DNA from: Flavobacterium cyclinae
Lineage (GTDB): Bacteria > Bacteroidota > Bacteroidia > Flavobacteriales > Flavobacteriaceae
Assembly: GCF_021172145.1 (NCBI RefSeq)
Contig: NZ_CP089095.1
Coordinates: 1,674,001-1,738,000 of the forward strand
DNA: 64,000 nucleotides
Reading direction: 5' to 3'
A program made the position numbers and the translations under genes. Positions 60,182-64,000 of this stretch are shown piece after piece. The notes under the pieces were generated by a model, which saw nothing but the letters and a program-made list of their open reading frames with translations, was not told where the DNA came from and searched no databases. Numbering within the stretch: position 1 is the first letter of the stretch; every line of letters starts with the position of its first letter.

Positions 60182-60847
60182 TCACCACTCCATTTCTATT
60201 TGACCTTTCAATTTCAAATACTCATTCGTCAATCTAAAATGATTGTTCCCAAACCACATGCCTCTGTTAGCACTTAACGGTGACGGATGTCCGCTTTCTA
60301 AAACCAAATGCTTTTCTCTGTTGATAAGTTTTCCTTTTTTCTGAGCAAAACTTCCCCACAATAAAAACACCACATTTTCTGATTTCTGATTAATCAAATC
60401 AATAACAGCATCTGTAAAAACGTTCCATTTCAAATGTTTATGACTATTGGCCTCGTCTTTTCGTACCGTTAAACCCGCATTTAACAACAAAACTCCTTGT
60501 TTTGCCCAACGTTCTAAATTTCCGGATGTTGGGAAAAGAATTCTATCGTATTCCGAATTAATTTCCGTAAAAATATTCTTCAACGAAGGTGGAATGGCCA
60601 CACCATCATTAACCGAAAAACACAAACCATTCGCCTCTCCCGTTCCATGATAGGGATCTTGTCCAATAATCACCACTTTTGTTTCTTGAAAATCAAATTG
60701 CTCAAATGCAGAAAAAATCAATTCTTTTGGCGGAAAACAAGTTGTAGTATCATATTCATGCTCCACTTGTTGCATTAATTCTAAGAAATAAGGCTTCTGA
60801 AATTCAGTCGATAATAGCGCTTCCCAACTCTCGTTTTTAATAAACAT
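60182..60847 (-). CDS. ung: Uracil-DNA glycosylase
   Basis: 221 residues. The water-activating GQDPYHG (Asp64) and the C-terminal HPSPLSANRGMWFGNNHF loop (His187) sit at the same residue numbers as in E. coli Ung. It removes uracil from DNA to start base-excision repair. Convergent with the T9SS cargo gene (15-bp gap) and divergent from mutS2, with which it shares an 83-bp intergenic region. Confidence 0.97.
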   Translation of the reverse strand: MFIKNESWEALLSTEFQKPYFLELMQQVEHEYDTTTCFPPKELIFSAFEQFDFQETKVVIIGQDPYHGTGEANGLCFSVNDGVAIPPSLKNIFTEINSEYDRILFPTSGNLERWAKQGVLLLNAGLTVRKDEANSHKHLKWNVFTDAVIDLINQKSENVVFLLWGSFAQKKGKLINREKHLVLESGHPSPLSANRGMWFGNNHFRLTNEYLKLKGQIEMEW

Positions 60848-60879
60848 TTTATAATTTTTACCAAAAATATAAATTTCTG

Positions 60880-60911
60880 TTGCAATATGGATTCATTACT
60901 TTGTAACTTTG
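60880..60911 (+). promoter_or_regulatory. Canonical Bacteroidota promoter of mutS2
   Basis: TTG at 60880-60882 and TAACTTTG at 60904-60911 are 21 bp apart, within the 17-23 bp spacing known for Flavobacterium sigma-70-type promoters. The box ends 19 bp before the ATG at 60931. Confidence 0.6.
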
Positions 60912-60930
60912 ACCTAACAGAAAAAGAAAA

Positions 60931-63099
60931 ATGATTTCGATTACAGAAAAAACCCTACAAGATTTAGAGTTTAATACGGTTTTAGAAACTATTGCTAGTC
61001 GTTGCAACACCGATATTGGTGAAGAAAAAGCGATGGCTATAGCGCCGTTTAAAAATAAAGAAGAATTGCTTATTAACTTAATGCAAACTTCTGAATATTT
61101 ATCTTCGTTTTCCAACAATAACGCTATCCCAAATCACGGATTTGAAAACATCAACTACGAGTTAAAATTCCTAGCTATTGAAGATAGTTTCTTAGAAGTA
61201 GGTAGTTTTAAAAAGATTGCTAACCTTTCAGAAACAGCGATAACATTAATTCAGTTTTTAAAGAAATTTGAAGATTATTATCCAAATTTATACCAAAAAG
61301 CGGCTAAAATTGATATTGTTAAGCTAATTATCCAACGTATTGATGAAGTGGTGGATAAATTCGGAATCATCAAAGACAATGCATCGCCTGATTTAATTAA
61401 TATCCGCCGAAGTATCAATGTAGTTCGTGGTAAAATCAACCAGAGTTTTGGAATGGCATTAAGTCAATACCATTCGCTAGGTTATTTAGATGACATCAAA
61501 GAAACTGTTGTTGAAAATCGTAGAGTTTTAGCGGTTTTAGCGATGTATCGAAGAAAAGTAAAAGGTTCTATTTTAGGAAGTTCTAAAACAGGAAGTATAG
61601 CTTATATCGAACCCGAAGCAGCCCAACGCTATTCTCGAGAACTGAACAATTTAGAATACGAAGAGCGCGAAGAAATCATGCGTATTTTAAAGCGTTTGAC
61701 GAATGAAATTCGCCCATTTACCGAAACTATTGCGGCTTATCAAGACTTTTTAAGTGAAGTTGATGTTATTGCTGCAAAAGCCAAATACGCCAATAAAATC
61801 AATGGAATTCTTCCGAATATTATAGAAGAAAAGCGAATGTTTTTCAGAGAAGCCTTCCATCCTATTTTATATTTAAATAACAAGGAAAAGAAAGCGGTTA
61901 CGTATCCGCAAACCATCGAATTACATAACGAAAGTCGTATTATTGTAATTTCGGGACCCAATGCAGGAGGAAAAACAATTTCCTTAAAAACTGTAGGATT
62001 ACTCCAATTGATGTTGCAAAGCGGGATTTTAATTCCAGTACACGAGCGTAGTGAAACCTTTTTATTCGATAGAATTTTAACCGATATTGGCGACAATCAA
62101 TCCATTGAAAATCATTTGAGTACATACAGTTACCGATTAAAAAACATGAACTATTTTTTAAAGAAATGTAACGCCAAAACCTTATTCTTAATTGATGAAT
62201 TTGGAACCGGTTCTGACCCAGAATTAGGAGGTGCTTTAGCGGAAACTTTCTTAGAAGAATTTTATGCTCGTGAAGCTTTCGGAATTATTACGACACATTA
62301 TAGTAATTTAAAAATATTAGCAAACGAATTACCATACGCTACAAATGCCAACATGATGTTTGATGAGAAATCATTAGAACCCATGTACAAATTAATTTTA
62401 GGTCAAGCCGGAAGTTCGTTTACCTTTGAAGTCGCACAAAAAAATGGTATTCCTTATGGCTTAATCAATCGTGCCAAAAAGAAAATCGAAGGCGGAAAAG
62501 TTCGTTTTGACAAAACCATTGCAACCCTTCAAAAAGAACGTTCTAAATTAGAAAAAACGTCTTTAACTTTAAAAGAAGAAGAAGCAAAAGCACGTGAAGA
62601 AAGCAAAAAAATGGAAACCATTAATGCTAAAATTCAGGATAAATTAGAACGTTATCAAGAATTATATGATGCGAATCAGCGTTTGATTTATATTGGACAA
62701 AAAATTGATGATATTTCAGAAAGTTACTTCAATAATAAAGACAAAAAGACGCTAATTGGAGAATTTTTAAAAATGGTGGAAATTGAAAATTCGAAACGTA
62801 GAAAACTTTCAGCAAAAGAAAAGAAAGTTAAGGAAGTCATTCAGAAAAAAGTAGCAGAAGAAGTAAAAGTTAAGGTAGAGGAAATTCGCACGGTTAAAAA
62901 AGAAAAGAAAATCAAAGCTAAAATTGAAGAAGAAAATAAACCAAAAGTAATTCTCAAAGTTGGTGATCGTGTTCGAATGAAAGAAGGAAAAGCCATTGGA
63001 ACAATTGATGCTATTGAAAAAACAAAAGCTACCGTAAATTACGGAATTTTCACTTCAAAAGTTAGTTTAGACCAATTGGAATACGTGCAACATGTTTAA
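60931..63099 (+). CDS. mutS2: MutS2-family ATPase lacking the Smr domain
   Basis: 722 residues, shorter than the ~780 of full MutS2. Core and clamp helices occupy about 1-320; Walker A GPNAGGKTIS is near 343 and DEFGTGSDPELGG near 420. A long charged coiled-coil follows (about 510-680), ending in a KOW/SH3-like segment (KVGDRVRMKEGKAIGTIDAI). The C-terminal Smr nuclease domain is absent. MutS2 acts on recombination intermediates or collided ribosomes. Confidence 0.92.
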   Translation: MISITEKTLQDLEFNTVLETIASRCNTDIGEEKAMAIAPFKNKEELLINLMQTSEYLSSFSNNNAIPNHGFENINYELKFLAIEDSFLEVGSFKKIANLSETAITLIQFLKKFEDYYPNLYQKAAKIDIVKLIIQRIDEVVDKFGIIKDNASPDLINIRRSINVVRGKINQSFGMALSQYHSLGYLDDIKETVVENRRVLAVLAMYRRKVKGSILGSSKTGSIAYIEPEAAQRYSRELNNLEYEEREEIMRILKRLTNEIRPFTETIAAYQDFLSEVDVIAAKAKYANKINGILPNIIEEKRMFFREAFHPILYLNNKEKKAVTYPQTIELHNESRIIVISGPNAGGKTISLKTVGLLQLMLQSGILIPVHERSETFLFDRILTDIGDNQSIENHLSTYSYRLKNMNYFLKKCNAKTLFLIDEFGTGSDPELGGALAETFLEEFYAREAFGIITTHYSNLKILANELPYATNANMMFDEKSLEPMYKLILGQAGSSFTFEVAQKNGIPYGLINRAKKKIEGGKVRFDKTIATLQKERSKLEKTSLTLKEEEAKAREESKKMETINAKIQDKLERYQELYDANQRLIYIGQKIDDISESYFNNKDKKTLIGEFLKMVEIENSKRRKLSAKEKKVKEVIQKKVAEEVKVKVEEIRTVKKEKKIKAKIEEENKPKVILKVGDRVRMKEGKAIGTIDAIEKTKATVNYGIFTSKVSLDQLEYVQHV

Positions 63100-63254
63100 T
63101 TTACACAGAGTTTCACTGAGTTTTTTTAATATGTTTGTTTTGATTAGAGTTGCATCGAGATTTTTTCAATTACTTAAATTTTAAAAATCGGTGTTCCTTT
63201 TTTAAAAAAATTGAAGCTTGACATTGTACTTGAATTTGAACTTGATATTGAAAT

Positions 63255-63677
63255 ATGGAAATACAAGATTTACCAAAAGATAAAAAAATCATCCTATTTG
63301 ATGGGGTTTGCAACTTATGCAATTCATCTGTTCAATATGTCATTAAACATGATAAAAAAGATATATTTCGATTTGTATCATTACAATCAGAATTAGGTCA
63401 AAAAATTGTAAAACATATCGGAATTAATCCAATTCACATTGATAGTATTGTATTGTATGAACCTGGAATCTCTTATTATTACAAATCAACAGCTGCTTTA
63501 GAAATCGCAAAAGGATTAAGCGGTGTATTTACTTTAGCCACTTTTTTTATTATTTTACCTACGAGAATAAGAGATTTAATTTATGATTATGTAGCAAAAA
63601 ATCGCTACAAATGGTATGGTAAAAAAGAGACATGTATGATTCCAACACCAGAATTAAAAGCAAAGTTCTTAGACTAG
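63255..63677 (+). CDS. DCC-family thiol-disulfide oxidoreductase-like protein (DUF393)
   Basis: 140 residues. ILFDGVCNLCNSSVQYV contains the DxxC..C signature (Cys19, Cys22) of the DCC/DUF393 family, thioredoxin-like proteins of uncertain function. FRFVSLQSELGQ and the C-terminal RIRDLIYDYVAKNRYKWYGK complete the family pattern. No signal peptide. The preceding spacer has a fragment of the dispersed ctcagtgaaactctgtgta repeat. Confidence 0.88.
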   Translation: MEIQDLPKDKKIILFDGVCNLCNSSVQYVIKHDKKDIFRFVSLQSELGQKIVKHIGINPIHIDSIVLYEPGISYYYKSTAALEIAKGLSGVFTLATFFIILPTRIRDLIYDYVAKNRYKWYGKKETCMIPTPELKAKFLD

Positions 63678-63750
63678 ATTTACATGATATTTATCAGGTA
63701 TTAAACAAATGTTAACTTTTATCTTTGTGTAAATTCTAACCTTTGTAACT

Positions 63751-63894
63751 ATGGCAAATTTATTATTACCACTTTATTCATGGGGAAATGGCGCTTTTAT
63801 TATGATCATTATATTTTTACTTGTAATAGTAGGCTTAGTTGGCGCAGTAATGCTTATGATGAACAGTGATAAAAAGAAAAAAAACGACCAGTAA
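63751..63894 (+). CDS. Small single-pass membrane protein (47 aa)
   Basis: 47 codons from ATG at 63751: a short polar start, one long hydrophobic helix (about 14-36, IIIFLLVIVGLVGAVMLMM) and a basic tail (NSDKKKKNDQ). It is preceded by TATCTTTG (63720-63727), an exact -7 box 23 bp upstream, and followed at once by a strong terminator. That makes a compact, self-contained gene; family unknown. Confidence 0.65.
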   Translation: MANLLLPLYSWGNGAFIMIIIFLLVIVGLVGAVMLMMNSDKKKKNDQ

Positions 63895-63909
63895 TACTGG
63901 TCGTTTTTA
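63881..63909 (+). terminator. Terminator of the 47-aa gene
   Basis: AAAACGACCAGTA and TACTGGTCGTTTTT form a 13-bp stem with a single-base tip followed by a T-run. The stop codon of the small gene lies within the hairpin. Confidence 0.85.
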
Positions 63910-63931
63910 GTTATTATGTACTTTAGAAATA

Positions 63932-64000
63932 TTATTGTTTAATAAATTTCTTAGTTGTTTTTCCTTCAGCAGCTTCAATTGTAACAAAGTAAGCACCTGA
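63932..64000 (-). CDS. T9SS cargo protein, C-terminal end only
   Basis: Partial gene running off the window. The 22 visible C-terminal residues (GAYFVTIEAAEGKTTKKFIK) are the final strand of a T9SS type A sorting domain. Nothing can be said about the rest of the protein. Confidence 0.8.
   Translation of the reverse strand, partial: SGAYFVTIEAAEGKTTKKFIKQ

Noticed and set aside
63100..63130. Terminator after mutS2
   Set aside because: The cacagagtttcactgagttttttt stretch has a T-run but no proper stem; it is better explained as a fragment of the dispersed repeat.

Overview
The window looks like chromosome from a member of the Flavobacteriaceae (Bacteroidota), probably Flavobacterium or a close relative. 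The DNA is AT-rich. Several proteins carry a signal peptide plus a C-terminal type IX secretion (T9SS type A) sorting domain. Several genes are preceded by TAnnTTTG-like -7 boxes typical of the group. I saw no rRNA, tRNA, CRISPR array, prophage or complete classical insertion sequence.

Layout. 1-4.5 kb holds conserved hypotheticals, a DUF2461 protein, a YbdG-type mechanosensitive channel and two small membrane proteins. 4.6-19.8 kb is an acetate/propionate utilisation and sensing region: a CBS/DUF294 protein with a DnaQ-like exonuclease, acs, prpE, a single-domain response regulator, a sodium:solute-symporter/histidine-kinase fusion, a two-subunit sodium:solute symporter, an outer-membrane porin and a small zinc-ribbon/HTH protein. 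An 18-bp motif recurs 28-29 bp upstream of a TAnnTTTA box in front of acs, prpE and the porin operon, which points to one regulon.

20.0-29.9 kb is an aromatic catabolic operon on the + strand: flavin reductase, aryl-CoA monooxygenase/OYE fusion, aryl-CoA ligase, hotdog thioesterase, nitrilase-family hydrolase, gentisate-dioxygenase-like bicupin, fumarylacetoacetase-family hydrolase and a maleate-isomerase-like enzyme. Together they could take anthranilate or salicylate via CoA thioesters to fumarate and pyruvate. The operon is interrupted by a RAYT transposase between two REP-like hairpins and contains other small repeats.

30-42.4 kb holds a large T9SS cargo protein, a Bax-inhibitor-1 family protein, an SbtA-like bicarbonate transporter with a TsaC/Sua5 gene and a divergent LysR regulator, an esterase, a WG-repeat protein and secreted unknowns. 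42.4-47.7 kb is repeat-rich: a dispersed repeat array, a tandem duplication of RCC1-repeat T9SS genes with truncated partners, and a 201-bp MITE-like inverted-repeat element.

47.7-64 kb holds a fused 2-oxoacid dehydrogenase E1, a 2OG-Fe(II) oxygenase, a GxxExxY gene enclosed by terminal inverted repeats next to a SUI1 gene, a run of small enzyme genes (nucleoside phosphorylase, VOC, DinB, GNAT, transglutaminase-like), a periplasmic-binding-fold protein without signal peptide, envelope proteins, ung, a MutS2 lacking the Smr domain and a DCC-family protein. The window ends inside another T9SS cargo gene.

Functions are family assignments made by reading the translations; no database search was run.
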